From a virus: 20,265 nt of DNA. The notes under the pieces were generated by a model. The model did not search any database. It saw only the letters and a program-made list of their open reading frames with translations, and was not told where the DNA came from. The stretch covers positions 1-20,265 of the IMG/VR virus record IMGVR_UViG_3300043788_000144. The stretch is one strand, 5' to 3'. Position 1 is the first letter of the stretch. The number at the start of each line of letters is the position of its first letter. Below, piece after piece: positions 1 to 6,444 of this stretch. The translations under genes were made by a program, and so were the position numbers.

Positions 1-272
1 ATATTGTACACGCTAATTCGACAAAGCTACGAACTAGTGGTCGACACGCATTCAAGTTCACGGTTGCGAGCGAAGACGATCTCCTCAAAGCCAAGCAGGT
101 ATACGAAGTAGCCGAACTCAAGAGCGTCCTGTGTCCCACATACGTAGGGCCCGTCTGGGGAAAGATCGACCCGGCGCGGGTCGTCGACTTCGTACGATTC
201 AACAGGCTCGACTGGAGGCTCAATCTCCAGGTACACAAACACATATGGGATCCGGACGCTAGGGGTACGTAA
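1..272 (+). CDS. queE: QueE-like 7-carboxy-7-deazaguanine synthase, C-terminal fragment (5' end outside window)
   Basis: QueE is a radical-SAM enzyme that turns carboxy-tetrahydropterin into 7-carboxy-7-deazaguanine, the step after QueD on the way to preQ0. The frame starting at base 3 is open from the window edge to the TAA at 270-272 and gives 89 residues. The closing residues, WRLNLQVHKHIWDPDARGT, match the usual end of QueE (L-Q-x-H-K-x-I-W-x-x-x-x-R-G). The radical-SAM CxxxCxxC motif would lie upstream of the window, so it cannot be checked. The stop overlaps the ATG of the next gene by one base. The presence of queD, folE and a dpdA-like gene further on supports the call. A minus-strand ORF over the same bases is rejected. 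Confidence 0.8.
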   Translation, partial: IVHANSTKLRTSGRHAFKFTVASEDDLLKAKQVYEVAELKSVLCPTYVGPVWGKIDPARVVDFVRFNRLDWRLNLQVHKHIWDPDARGT

Positions 273-538
273 TGTTCAGGAGAAGGCGGACAGAAGAACT
301 TCCAGGTATCATCGAAGTGCTAGCTACCGAGTTTAGCGTCTGGTACTGGGATTCAATGCTCTGCAGGGTTTATCGTAAGAGTCGAGAAACGCCGACGGCA
401 GGCATACAGAACTGCGATCTACCTGTAACAGAGAACAACCTGAAGGGCGCCACGAAGAAGGCGGCCCGTAAGGAATACGACAGGCTGCTTTCCGAGCAGC
501 ACGAGGCGGAGGAGCGTCTACATGCCCAAGAGGCTTAG
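272..538 (+). CDS. hypothetical protein, 88 aa
   Basis: I do not recognise this protein. It starts at an ATG that shares its first A with the stop of the queE fragment, with AGGGG six bases upstream as a plausible ribosome binding site. The N-terminus is very basic (FRRRRTEE), the middle is aromatic (VWYWDS, two cysteines near 31 and 48), and the last third (about 58-88) is a charged helix rich in K, E, R and A, likely coiled. There is no signal peptide or membrane segment. It is translationally coupled on both sides, so it is probably expressed with queE, but nothing shows that it acts in the deazaguanine pathway. Confidence 0.6.
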   Translation: MFRRRRTEELPGIIEVLATEFSVWYWDSMLCRVYRKSRETPTAGIQNCDLPVTENNLKGATKKAARKEYDRLLSEQHEAEERLHAQEA

Positions 539-716
539 GGTCTACCTAGACCTGGAACTAGCGGAAGAGGACCCAGAAGGCGAACAGGCGGCTAACGTAC
601 TGAGGGAAGCTAATAATAAGTCCGACCTCACCAATATCGTCTTGTTCGCAGACGAATACGAATTCGCCGTCTCAGACCTGCTCGTCCACGGCTTGGTCGA
701 CGAAGCTCGGCCGTAG
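522..716 (+). CDS. hypothetical acidic protein, 64 aa
   Basis: I do not recognise this small acidic protein. The ATG lies 17 bases inside the end of the previous gene and is preceded by a purine-rich AGGCGGAGGAGCG stretch that fits a strong ribosome binding site. The sequence reads as one compact alpha/beta unit: a strand (RLRVYLDLEL), an acidic helix (about 15-32) and a hydrophobic end (IVLFADEYEFAVSDLLVHGLV). It is the last gene of the queE-led unit; a large three-way-junction hairpin follows directly after its TAG. Confidence 0.6.
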   Translation: MPKRLRVYLDLELAEEDPEGEQAANVLREANNKSDLTNIVLFADEYEFAVSDLLVHGLVDEARP

Positions 717-717
717 A

Positions 718-803
718 GCGTCTGGCTCGGGGATCTCGTACACCCCCCCTACCGAGAGAATCCGCTCAACCGTCCCCCCAACTGAGCGGGCTCCGAGCCA
801 GGC
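718..803 (+). other. three-way-junction RNA element with two C-rich 14-nt loops, probable terminator or ncRNA
   Basis: A 9-bp perfect outer stem (722-730 with 793-801, CTGGCTCGG/CCGAGCCAG) can extend to 12 bp with wobble pairs. It encloses two hairpins: TCTCG/CGAGA (734-738 with 753-757) and CCGCTCA/TGAGCGG (762-768 with 783-789). Each of these has a 14-nt loop carrying a run of seven or six C. A third hairpin follows outside (CCGATG 813-818 with CATCGG 831-836). No T-run follows. It fills the gap between the queE-led unit and the secreted-protein gene at 863, so a Rho-type or actinobacterial T-less terminator, a leader, or a small RNA are all possible. Confidence 0.6.
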
Positions 804-862
804 TCCCTGCTACCGATGCAGGCGTCGGAACATCGGCGGACAACAGGAGAGAAAGGGACAAC

Positions 863-1825
863 ATGTCTCGAACGAAGATGCTGCTGGCAACAGCAGGTAT
901 CGTCGGACTTACGTTTGCGGGGCTGGCAACAGCCAGCGCCGCGAGCGCGTCAACCGTACACGGTGTGAAGCATGGCGTATCGACGTTCGTGCACTATACC
1001 ACCTCCGGTCCGAACGCGACCGCCGGATACTTCACCAGCCCCCTGCAGAGCGGAGACGTGTTCACACACATCGAAGGCTTCATGGGCTCGGGCGGCACCT
1101 CCTCGCTGGAGAACCTGGGAACCGGACCGCTCAACGCCGCAGGCATCGGTCTATGCAACCAGGGTAACGGCGATGCCGTCCGCATGGGAACCGGTTTCGT
1201 CAATGCCTCAGCAGGCACCAAGGAAGTCATCGCTGCCTGGGGCAACCTCGGAACCGCACTGGCGTTCGGCGATCCGTGTGCCAACGGGGCACCTGCCCCG
1301 TCCGGAAGCCTGACGGTAACTGGCCTGCCGGCTAGCATTCCGGCGACATCCACCGAGGGAGCCCTGAATGCGATCGCCGCGATTCCTGATTCGACGGTCG
1401 CAGTCGGTGACACTATCGACGGGCAGATTCTCGCCCATGCAGGATTCGGTGCCTCTGGATGCGGGCCTAACCAGACCGCTTTCGAGTGGCAGGACCTGAC
1501 TACCAATCCGGGCGTATTCCACACCTACTGTGCGACTACCGGATTCACGCCGCTCTACAACGAAGGAGACATCGGCGTTATCGGTGACACCCAGGGCATG
1601 GCGCCGCCGGCCGTCAATCGCCTGGCCGACTATGCGCACGTCGGTCTGACAGAACTGATCGGCCTACATCACGGCGTTCACGGCTCGTTCCAGAACAACG
1701 CGAACTGGACCGCCTTCCCGGTCTTCGCCAGCACGAACGGCGCCTCCAGTGGCTCGATTTTGCTGCAGGTGAACGGATTCAAGAACGACGGTACGGGCGT
1801 TACCTCCGGGACGCCAGTCAGCTGA
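863..1825 (+). CDS. secreted protein, beta-rich; remote resemblance to G1 (eqolisin) peptidase fold without clear catalytic residues
   Basis: The 320-residue product has a classical signal peptide: basic MSRTK, a hydrophobic core to about residue 25, and a likely cleavage after ASA near 30. The mature part is rich in G, S, T, A and N, with few charges and six cysteines, as expected for an extracellular beta-sandwich protein. By eye, segments GYFTS...FTHIEGF, then GDTIDGQILA, then RLADYAHVGLTEL line up loosely with the order of strands in G1 glutamic peptidases. The usual Gln and Glu do not seem present, so this is only a fold-level guess; a structural or host-binding exoprotein is equally possible. 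The start is supported by AGGAGAGAAAGGG about eight bases before ATG. Codons are more G/C-ending than in neighbouring genes. Confidence 0.7.
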   Translation: MSRTKMLLATAGIVGLTFAGLATASAASASTVHGVKHGVSTFVHYTTSGPNATAGYFTSPLQSGDVFTHIEGFMGSGGTSSLENLGTGPLNAAGIGLCNQGNGDAVRMGTGFVNASAGTKEVIAAWGNLGTALAFGDPCANGAPAPSGSLTVTGLPASIPATSTEGALNAIAAIPDSTVAVGDTIDGQILAHAGFGASGCGPNQTAFEWQDLTTNPGVFHTYCATTGFTPLYNEGDIGVIGDTQGMAPPAVNRLADYAHVGLTELIGLHHGVHGSFQNNANWTAFPVFASTNGASSGSILLQVNGFKNDGTGVTSGTPVS

Positions 1826-1911
1826 ACCGAGATCGATGGCTAGTCCTGATATTCATCGCGCTGCTCGGAGTAGGCGCCTACTTCGACATCGTGGCGGCGG
1901 GACTGCCGTAA
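1822..1911 (+). CDS. putative 29-aa single-span membrane peptide, CTG start overlapping the previous stop (or -1 frameshift extension)
   Basis: Directly at the TGA of the secreted protein, the -1 frame is open from CTG 1822 to TAA 1909-1911. It encodes a charged start (NRDRW) followed by a strongly hydrophobic helix (LVLIFIALLGVGAY). No ATG, GTG or TTG lies upstream in this frame within reach. Two readings fit: a separate small membrane protein started at CTG through a CTGA stop/start overlap, or a C-terminal membrane anchor added to the secreted protein by a -1 frameshift. The overlaps ATGA, GTGA and TTGA elsewhere in the window make the first reading credible. Chance is not excluded. Confidence 0.4.
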   Translation: MNRDRWLVLIFIALLGVGAYFDIVAAGLP

Positions 1912-1973
1912 GCAAGCACCGGTCGGTACCGTTCGACTAAATAGCGGGTAGATCGATAACGTACGACCGTTGC

Positions 1974-2040
1974 GGGCGAGGGCCTGGTCTTAGGGAGGCT
2001 GAGCTACCGGGCCCTCGCTCGGAGCGGGCAGTCCGTTCCG
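1974..2040 (+). terminator. tandem GC-rich hairpins ahead of the GH12-like gene
   Basis: Hairpin one pairs GCGAGGGCCTGGT (1976-1988) with ACCGGGCCCTCGC (2006-2018), 13 pairs with one T-G wobble, and can extend two pairs further out to 1974 and 2020. Hairpin two pairs CGGAGCGG (2020-2027) with CCGTTCCG (2033-2040), one G-T wobble, with a 5-nt loop. No T-run follows, so it is either a T-less terminator or a structured 5' leader of the next gene, whose ribosome binding site begins eight bases later. A weak promoter-like pair (TCGACT at 1933, GATAAC at 1955, 16-bp spacer) just upstream would put these hairpins in the leader. Confidence 0.6.
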
Positions 2041-2061
2041 TAAGGCGGAAGGGAGCATTAC

Positions 2062-2916
2062 TTGATAACGGCTATCAAGAGGCGTAAGAGGCTCATCGCA
2101 TTACTAGCGGTCCTGACGCTCGTAGGATTTACGGTGTCCTTCTGCAAGGGCGAAGGATCTGGGTCTCATCCCTTCACGGGCGTGAACCTAGCCGCGCATG
2201 TCCAGGGCGATCCTACGCCGAGACCCGCGACGGCCCAGACGTGTATCTCTACAGGAGATCTGGCTGTCACTGGGGGCGGTGTCGGTAACTACAAGCTCAA
2301 TCCCGACAACTTCTCCAGTGGGGACGGTAATGCCGTCGTATGCAACTCCGACGGCCTGACCGACTACTCGATCCAATCGCAAACAGGTTCGGGTACCAGT
2401 CCTGTAGCATACCCGAACATCGACGCAGGCTGTAACAGCACTGCCGGCGGTAACTGCTCCACCGGATGGACCGAGCAGGAGTACTCAGCCATCGGCGACC
2501 CTGTCGTTTATGCTGCCGGAGGCGGTAGTACCGGAGGAACTGACGAATGGGACTCCCTGTTCGACGAGTGGTTCGCACCCGCCACGACAGGCTGTCCTAC
2601 CGTTGAGATCGGGATGATGTTCAACGGTGCGAACCTGGCCGCCGCCAGCGGCACGCTGGTTACTATCAGCGGAAAGAACTACTACTACAAGACCGAAGCA
2701 CGAACCGGAAGTGGCTGCTCCTGGACGTACTACCTGTTCCGCAGGCAGACGTTCACATCCAGCATCACCAACTTCGACATGAAGGTGTTGTTCACGTACG
2801 TCCACGATAACGGATCACTGCCGGCTACCGACCTATGGCGTTACGAAGGCGTCGGTAACGAGCTGTGGTCCGGTGGGGCTGGCCTGACGATGTCCGGCGT
2901 AAGCTTCGCACAGTAG
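2062..2916 (+). CDS. secreted or membrane-anchored glycoside hydrolase family 12 homologue (endo-beta-glucanase fold)
   Basis: GH12 enzymes cut beta-1,4-glucans or xyloglucan by a retaining mechanism with two glutamates on a concanavalin-like beta-jelly roll. The 284-residue product starts with a basic stretch and hydrophobic segment (IKRRKRLIALLAVLTLVGFTV), a signal peptide or uncleaved anchor. The mature part follows GH12 order: QTC near the start, a YPN...GC...GNCS loop, FDEWF, the nucleophile segment VEIGMMFN with Glu182, ITNFDMKVLF, and the closing GNELWSGGAGL with acid/base Glu267. Length after the signal (about 255) suits the family. The TTG start is preceded by GGAAGGGAG. A GH12 gene is unexpected in a phage; the target could be host or environmental glucan. 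Both catalytic glutamates appear intact, so activity is plausible but inferred. Confidence 0.75.
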   Translation: MITAIKRRKRLIALLAVLTLVGFTVSFCKGEGSGSHPFTGVNLAAHVQGDPTPRPATAQTCISTGDLAVTGGGVGNYKLNPDNFSSGDGNAVVCNSDGLTDYSIQSQTGSGTSPVAYPNIDAGCNSTAGGNCSTGWTEQEYSAIGDPVVYAAGGGSTGGTDEWDSLFDEWFAPATTGCPTVEIGMMFNGANLAAASGTLVTISGKNYYYKTEARTGSGCSWTYYLFRRQTFTSSITNFDMKVLFTYVHDNGSLPATDLWRYEGVGNELWSGGAGLTMSGVSFAQ

Positions 2917-2941
2917 TATACAACTAGTCAACTGACTGTTG

Positions 2942-2981
2942 TGAGTGAGACCTGGCTAGCTCTCCGGTCAGGTCTCACTCA
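2942..2981 (+). terminator. 13-bp perfect-stem hairpin after the GH12-like gene
   Basis: TGAGTGAGACCTG (2942-2954) pairs perfectly with CAGGTCTCACTCA (2969-2981) around a 14-nt loop. There is no T-run after it. It sits between the stop at 2916 and the ribosome binding site GGGAGG of the gene at 3010, so it probably ends or stabilises the GH12 transcript. Confidence 0.65.
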
Positions 2982-3009
2982 GAGCAGTTAGCAATAACGG
3001 GAGGCTATC

Positions 3010-3279
3010 ATGCAGGACCTTATTATAACCGGCTGTCTAGGTGTCCTAGGGGTCATGGCCATACTGTTCTTCATTTTCCGAGTCATGGCGCCCTATATGA
3101 CATCTACGAACATAGCGTCCTTCGTATCTCGTATACCATGCGCGAACTGTGACGATACTGTACACGGCTGTACGCACATGGCAGGCGTGCGAAGTACGTG
3201 GGTTCACGACTCAACAGGTCGGACGCCCTGTCTCGATGACGAAGGGAATCCAACAGGTACGAATGCGTTTCACGGCTAA
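3010..3279 (+). CDS. small membrane protein with cysteine cluster, 89 aa
   Basis: An N-terminal membrane helix (about residues 5-28, ITGCLGVLGVMAILFFIF) is followed by a soluble tail with PCANC, then GCTH and another cysteine near 74, which could bind a metal or form disulfides. GGGAGG seven bases before the ATG supports the start. I do not recognise a family. It is the third consecutive gene with an export or membrane signal, each separated from the next by a long hairpin, and the last before the promoter at 3316. Confidence 0.65.
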   Translation: MQDLIITGCLGVLGVMAILFFIFRVMAPYMTSTNIASFVSRIPCANCDDTVHGCTHMAGVRSTWVHDSTGRTPCLDDEGNPTGTNAFHG

Positions 3280-3308
3280 CAAATAACCTACAAGACTTTT
3301 CACAGTAA

Positions 3309-3345
3309 GGTCCTCTTGCTGGTCAAGAGGATCTTGCTATATAAT
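3309..3345 (+). promoter_or_regulatory. sigma-A-like promoter overlapping alternating inverted repeats (possible operator)
   Basis: A -35 box TTGCTG (3316-3321) and a perfect -10 box TATAAT (3340-3345) are separated by 18 bp, and the gene at 3373 starts a sensible distance downstream. The -35 lies inside an inverted repeat CCTCTTG-5-CAAGAGG (3312-3318 with 3324-3330; 10 pairs with one wobble if extended to 3309-3333). The spacer itself holds a second dyad, CAAGA-3-TCTTG (3324-3336). Three TCTTG/CAAGA half sites in alternating orientation covering -35 and spacer suggest a repressor-binding site; the first repeat could also work as a weak terminator for the upstream gene. Confidence 0.6.
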
Positions 3346-3372
3346 AAATATACAAGCACAGGAGAAACCGAA

Positions 3373-3672
3373 ATGGAACTCAAAGCAGCCGTCCGCCTTA
3401 TCGGCGTCGTAGAAGACGTACACGGAGCACAGGTCCGCGTAGGCGTTGACTACGGAGCCGTTACGGTGTGGGCTCCACAGCCTGGCGGGAACGCTCTCGA
3501 CGATCAGCAGTTCACCGAGTTCATGGGATACCTACAGCAGGCTTACGAAGACTCGACCCGCAAGGCCTACGCCGAAGAAGATGCGATCTCCGACCTATCT
3601 GAAGCCAAGGTAGACGAAGACTCTTCCCGTGAAGAGTTTGATAGGCAGGGACTAAACTGGATGGGTCAATGA
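3373..3672 (+). CDS. hypothetical protein, 99 aa
   Basis: I chose the ATG at 3373, preceded by AGGAGAAACC, over an in-frame TTG at 3316 that lies inside the promoter. The product has a beta-rich N-terminal half (KAAVRLIGVVEDVHGAQVRVGVDYGAVTV in two or three strands) and an acidic helical C-terminal half (about 55-95) rich in D, E and A. No membrane segment or known motif is visible. It is the first gene after the promoter and overlaps the nuclease gene by ATGA, so it opens the recombination operon and may serve it. Confidence 0.65.
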   Translation: MELKAAVRLIGVVEDVHGAQVRVGVDYGAVTVWAPQPGGNALDDQQFTEFMGYLQQAYEDSTRKAYAEEDAISDLSEAKVDEDSSREEFDRQGLNWMGQ

Positions 3673-4865
3673 TCGATACGAATCTCATCCACGAGGTTCA
3701 CGGATCAGAGCTGACTGCCTTCCGTCATTGCCGCTTGCAGCATGAGTGGTCGTTTTCAGGCGGCTATAGCTTGCCAGTTCAGCCTGCACCTCTGGAGTTC
3801 GGCTCCGCATTCCACATCGGGATGGAGACCTTCTGGAATCCAGAGACATGGCACCTGCCTCTAAAGGAGTTGTACGCTCATGCCCGTGATGCCTTTGTTG
3901 CCGAATGCGAACGTCAGAGGACCGTATACCTACAACGGCTCGAGCAGTACGCTCTCGATCCCGAAGCCAAAGTTGATTATGGCTCCCGTGTCGAGCTCGG
4001 CAAGGGCATGCTCCGCAAGTTCGTCCGTACTATTGATCGTAAAGCCTTTACTCCGGTTGCTGTAGAACGCGAAGCATTCGTTCCGATTTACGACGAGCAA
4101 GGCAACCAGGTCTTTTGCAGATGTAGTGGTTGTCAAGACAAGTACATAAAGCGCTTCGGATCTATTCCAGGTAAGATAGATCCTTCAGGTCAAGCTACTC
4201 TCGGTAGATGGACTGGCCTTCCTGTCTACTACGGCATACGCGTAGACGCTATGCTGCAGGACAGAGAAGGCGGACACTGGATCGTTGACTGGAAGACCGC
4301 CGCTCAGCTCCTGAGAGATCAGACTATCCTTGAACTAGATGGCCAAGTCGGTAGCTACTGCTGGGCGATAATGCACATGCTCAACCTGGACGTTCGAGGA
4401 TTCAAGTACGTCCAGATCTTTAAGGGCTATCCGCACAAGCCTAAGCTCCTGCAGCGCCCTATGCAAGGTCGCTGGTATTCAGTCGCTAAGCAACAGCGCA
4501 CTGACTACGAAACGTATGCACGCCACGTACGCAAGTACGACCTGCCAGGATACGAGGCGGGCTACTACGATGAGTATCTGTACTGGCTCCATGCAAACGG
4601 ACCAGAGTTCGTACGGTGGTTTACTATCCATAAGACTGGAGTCCAGCTCGACAGCATCGGTAACGACATTCGTGACCAGATCCTGGATCTACTAGCTCCA
4701 CATCGAGTCTATCCAAGCTCTAGTCGCATACAGTGCCAGATGTGCCACTTCCAGGAACCGTGCCTCGAGAGACAGTCTGGAGGCGACTACCAGGACATAC
4801 TTGACACCCAGTATATACAAGGACCTCCCTACTACGTAGTTCAACGTGAGATGAGGCGGAAATGA
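3669..4865 (+). CDS. Cas4/RecB-like PD-(D/E)XK nuclease with Fe-S cysteine set
   Basis: The family cuts or resects DNA ends; phage members with Fe-S clusters work in recombination. The 398-residue product shows the RecB/Cas4 order: Cys21 near the N-terminus (TAFRHCRLQHEW), EFGSAFHIGME with His49, then YYGIRVDAML with Asp193 and IVDWKTA with Asp207 and Lys209 (the D-x-K of the core), and a C-terminal CxxC-x5-C (Cys356, 359, 365). Cys21 plus the last three would bind a 4Fe-4S cluster. An extra CRCSGC insert at 150-155 is unusual and may bind zinc. The start overlaps the previous stop as ATGA. A Sak4-like ATPase and an SSB-like gene downstream fit a recombination module. Confidence 0.85.
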   Translation: MIDTNLIHEVHGSELTAFRHCRLQHEWSFSGGYSLPVQPAPLEFGSAFHIGMETFWNPETWHLPLKELYAHARDAFVAECERQRTVYLQRLEQYALDPEAKVDYGSRVELGKGMLRKFVRTIDRKAFTPVAVEREAFVPIYDEQGNQVFCRCSGCQDKYIKRFGSIPGKIDPSGQATLGRWTGLPVYYGIRVDAMLQDREGGHWIVDWKTAAQLLRDQTILELDGQVGSYCWAIMHMLNLDVRGFKYVQIFKGYPHKPKLLQRPMQGRWYSVAKQQRTDYETYARHVRKYDLPGYEAGYYDEYLYWLHANGPEFVRWFTIHKTGVQLDSIGNDIRDQILDLLAPHRVYPSSSRIQCQMCHFQEPCLERQSGGDYQDILDTQYIQGPPYYVVQREMRRK

Positions 4866-5077
4866 AATACGAGAGAATCCTGGTTGCTGCGAATGCCGTT
4901 GCGGGGCTCTCACAGGCTATTCAAGTCTTTCTGAACTATAAACGCGGTCAGAGAGAAGAGACGCGTATTAAAGAGGCCCATGAGATGAACATGAAGTATC
5001 TCGAATGGCAGATGCGGCCGTACAGCGAGCGCGTTCTAGATACTTTAGGCACCCTAGAGCCTCAGAAGGCGGAATAA
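4862..5077 (+). CDS. hypothetical helical protein, 71 aa
   Basis: ATG overlaps the nuclease stop (ATGA). The product is predicted mostly helical: a mildly hydrophobic first helix (ERILVAANAVAGLSQAIQVFL) and a long charged helix (about 27-60). The first helix is short and carries charges at its start, so a peripheral membrane or coiled-coil role is more likely than a true membrane span. I do not recognise a family. The tight coupling between the nuclease and the ATPase genes suggests an accessory part of that module. Confidence 0.6.
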   Translation: MKYERILVAANAVAGLSQAIQVFLNYKRGQREETRIKEAHEMNMKYLEWQMRPYSERVLDTLGTLEPQKAE

Positions 5078-5379
5078 TGGCACTGGATAAGAAGTACGGC
5101 CGCGTAACGATAGAGCGCGGCGACGTAGGAGAGGACGAGCCAGTAGTCGTCTTCCGAGGCAAGGATGTGAGCTTGCCGAAGCTGCTCGGCCTATACTGGA
5201 ACATGTGCGAGAAGATCGGATCGCCGAAGCACCATCTCGATCTGATCAACCAGCGCATCGACGAGATCTGCGAATGGCAGGACGCTCATCCTGAACTAGT
5301 TCACATCCCTAACAGCGACGGATTCGAAGACTGTTTGCGGAAGCCAGTCGACGTGTCTCAGGGCGAGGAAGTAGAGTAG
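5077..5379 (+). CDS. hypothetical conserved-looking phage protein, 100 aa
   Basis: I chose the ATG at 5077, which shares one base with the preceding TAA and follows AGAAGGCGG, rather than a longer in-frame start at 5005 that would run across most of the previous gene. The product has a beta start (GRVTIERGDVGEDEPVVVFRGKD) and a helical second part with LPKLLGLYWNMCEKIG, then HHLDLINQRIDEICEWQ, a pattern reminiscent of small proteins next to recombination genes in actinobacteriophages; I cannot name the family. The gene ends one base into the GTG of the ATPase gene. Confidence 0.65.
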   Translation: MALDKKYGRVTIERGDVGEDEPVVVFRGKDVSLPKLLGLYWNMCEKIGSPKHHLDLINQRIDEICEWQDAHPELVHIPNSDGFEDCLRKPVDVSQGEEVE

Positions 5380-6293
5380 TGACAGAAGAGCTCGACCTAA
5401 GGACGATCGAGCCGTCGAGCATCCTAGCTCCCGGTGTACCAGTACCTGACTCTTTCGGGGGCATCCCATGCGCCCCCGTGAGTGAACTACAGCCGTACAT
5501 GAAACTGCTTCTGTACGGAAGGCCTGGAGCAGGCAAGACCTACCTCGCCTCGCAGGCTTCGAAGGTTCCTGCTATGAGCCCCGTGGCCTACATGTCTAGC
5601 GACGCTTCAGAGGCAGATACTCTGACGAAGGCTGCACCGAGTGCGATTCACCTCCCGATCTCCAAGTGGTCTGAGTTCTGGGACGTATACAACGCAGCAG
5701 CAGTCGGCATCAAGGACCCATCAAGGATTCCGTTCAGGACGATAATCATTGACACGGGCACTGAGGCCGAACGTATGTGGATGCGCGACATCATGGTCGA
5801 CCTGGAGAAGAACGGAAGGCCTTCAGGCGGTGAAGTTAATGTCGACGTCCCGAGCGTCCGTGAATGGGGACAGTCGATCAGTGGTATGAGACGTCTAGTC
5901 CGCGCCTTCCGAGATCTGCCGGTCAACTTCATCGTGACGGCTCACGAAACTGAGATGCGAGACAATGCCGGTATTACCTGGTTCAAGCCCGACTTCCCGG
6001 GCAAGCTCAAGAACCAGATCGCGGGCATGTTCTCCTGCGTTTGGTACGTATATACCAAGGCCGAGCAGGAGATGGACGGTAAGCGGAAGATCATCGTCTC
6101 CGAACAGCGCCTCCTGCTAACCGGTTATACCGAAGGCTTCGTCTGTAAGACGAGAGCCGGCACGCTGCCTCGGGTCGTCCAGGAGCCGCAGATGGCCGAC
6201 CTGTATTCTGCGGTCACAGGACGATCTCCCATAACAGGTGAAACCTTGCCTTCAGGCGACGACAGGCAGGAGAAGATCGGTGAGTCGAGCTAG
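5379..6293 (+). CDS. Sak4-like RecA-fold ATPase (AAA_24 type), recombination
   Basis: Sak4 proteins are phage RecA/Rad51-fold ATPases that promote single-strand annealing together with a phage SSB. The 304-residue product has a Walker A motif GRPGAGKT (47-54) after a short N-terminal extension, a Walker B strand TIIID (121-125) and a later strand NFIVTAHETE that fits the sensor region. Length matches single-domain Sak4 proteins. The GTG start shares one base with the preceding TAG and follows GGGCGAGGAAG. The nuclease upstream and the SSB-like gene downstream support the role. The last residues (GRSPITGETLPSGDDR) are repeated in a diverged copy about 290 bases downstream at 6512, described separately. 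Confidence 0.8.
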   Translation: MTEELDLRTIEPSSILAPGVPVPDSFGGIPCAPVSELQPYMKLLLYGRPGAGKTYLASQASKVPAMSPVAYMSSDASEADTLTKAAPSAIHLPISKWSEFWDVYNAAAVGIKDPSRIPFRTIIIDTGTEAERMWMRDIMVDLEKNGRPSGGEVNVDVPSVREWGQSISGMRRLVRAFRDLPVNFIVTAHETEMRDNAGITWFKPDFPGKLKNQIAGMFSCVWYVYTKAEQEMDGKRKIIVSEQRLLLTGYTEGFVCKTRAGTLPRVVQEPQMADLYSAVTGRSPITGETLPSGDDRQEKIGESS

Positions 6294-6444
6294 TAGAAAA
6301 CTCCGTAGAACGATTGCACGTGACCAACTGCGTGATTATCGTCAAGAACGGGCAGCTGACCTGCCTATCTGGAGACAGCCTACTCTCGGAGCGCTAATCG
6401 CCAAGCTCAAGAAGAGCCGTAGCAATCAGGAGAAGTCCCAGTGA
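6280..6444 (+). CDS. small basic protein, 54 aa
   Basis: I chose GTG 6280, which follows GGCAGGAGAAGATC, instead of an earlier in-frame ATG at 6238 inside the ATPase gene. The product is strongly basic (about a quarter Arg and Lys), begins with SRASRKLRRTIARDQLR and continues into IWRQPTLGALIAKLKKSRS, so binding to nucleic acid is possible. No family is recognised. It overlaps the ATPase gene by 14 bases and the next micro-gene by GTGA, and it sits in a segment that seems to have been inserted between the ATPase and SSB genes. Confidence 0.6.
   Translation: MSRASRKLRRTIARDQLRDYRQERAADLPIWRQPTLGALIAKLKKSRSNQEKSQ

Noticed and set aside
27-242. 71-aa minus-strand ORF at the left edge
   Set aside because: The plus frame from base 3 is open through the same bases and ends in a clear QueE C-terminus that couples to the next gene.
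994-1639. Long minus-strand and alternate-frame ORFs over the secreted protein
   Set aside because: They are shadows of the G/C-ending codons of 863-1825 and show no motifs or start signals.
3316-3372. TTG start extending the 3373 gene by 19 residues
   Set aside because: It would translate through the -35 and -10 boxes; ATG 3373 has a proper ribosome binding site.
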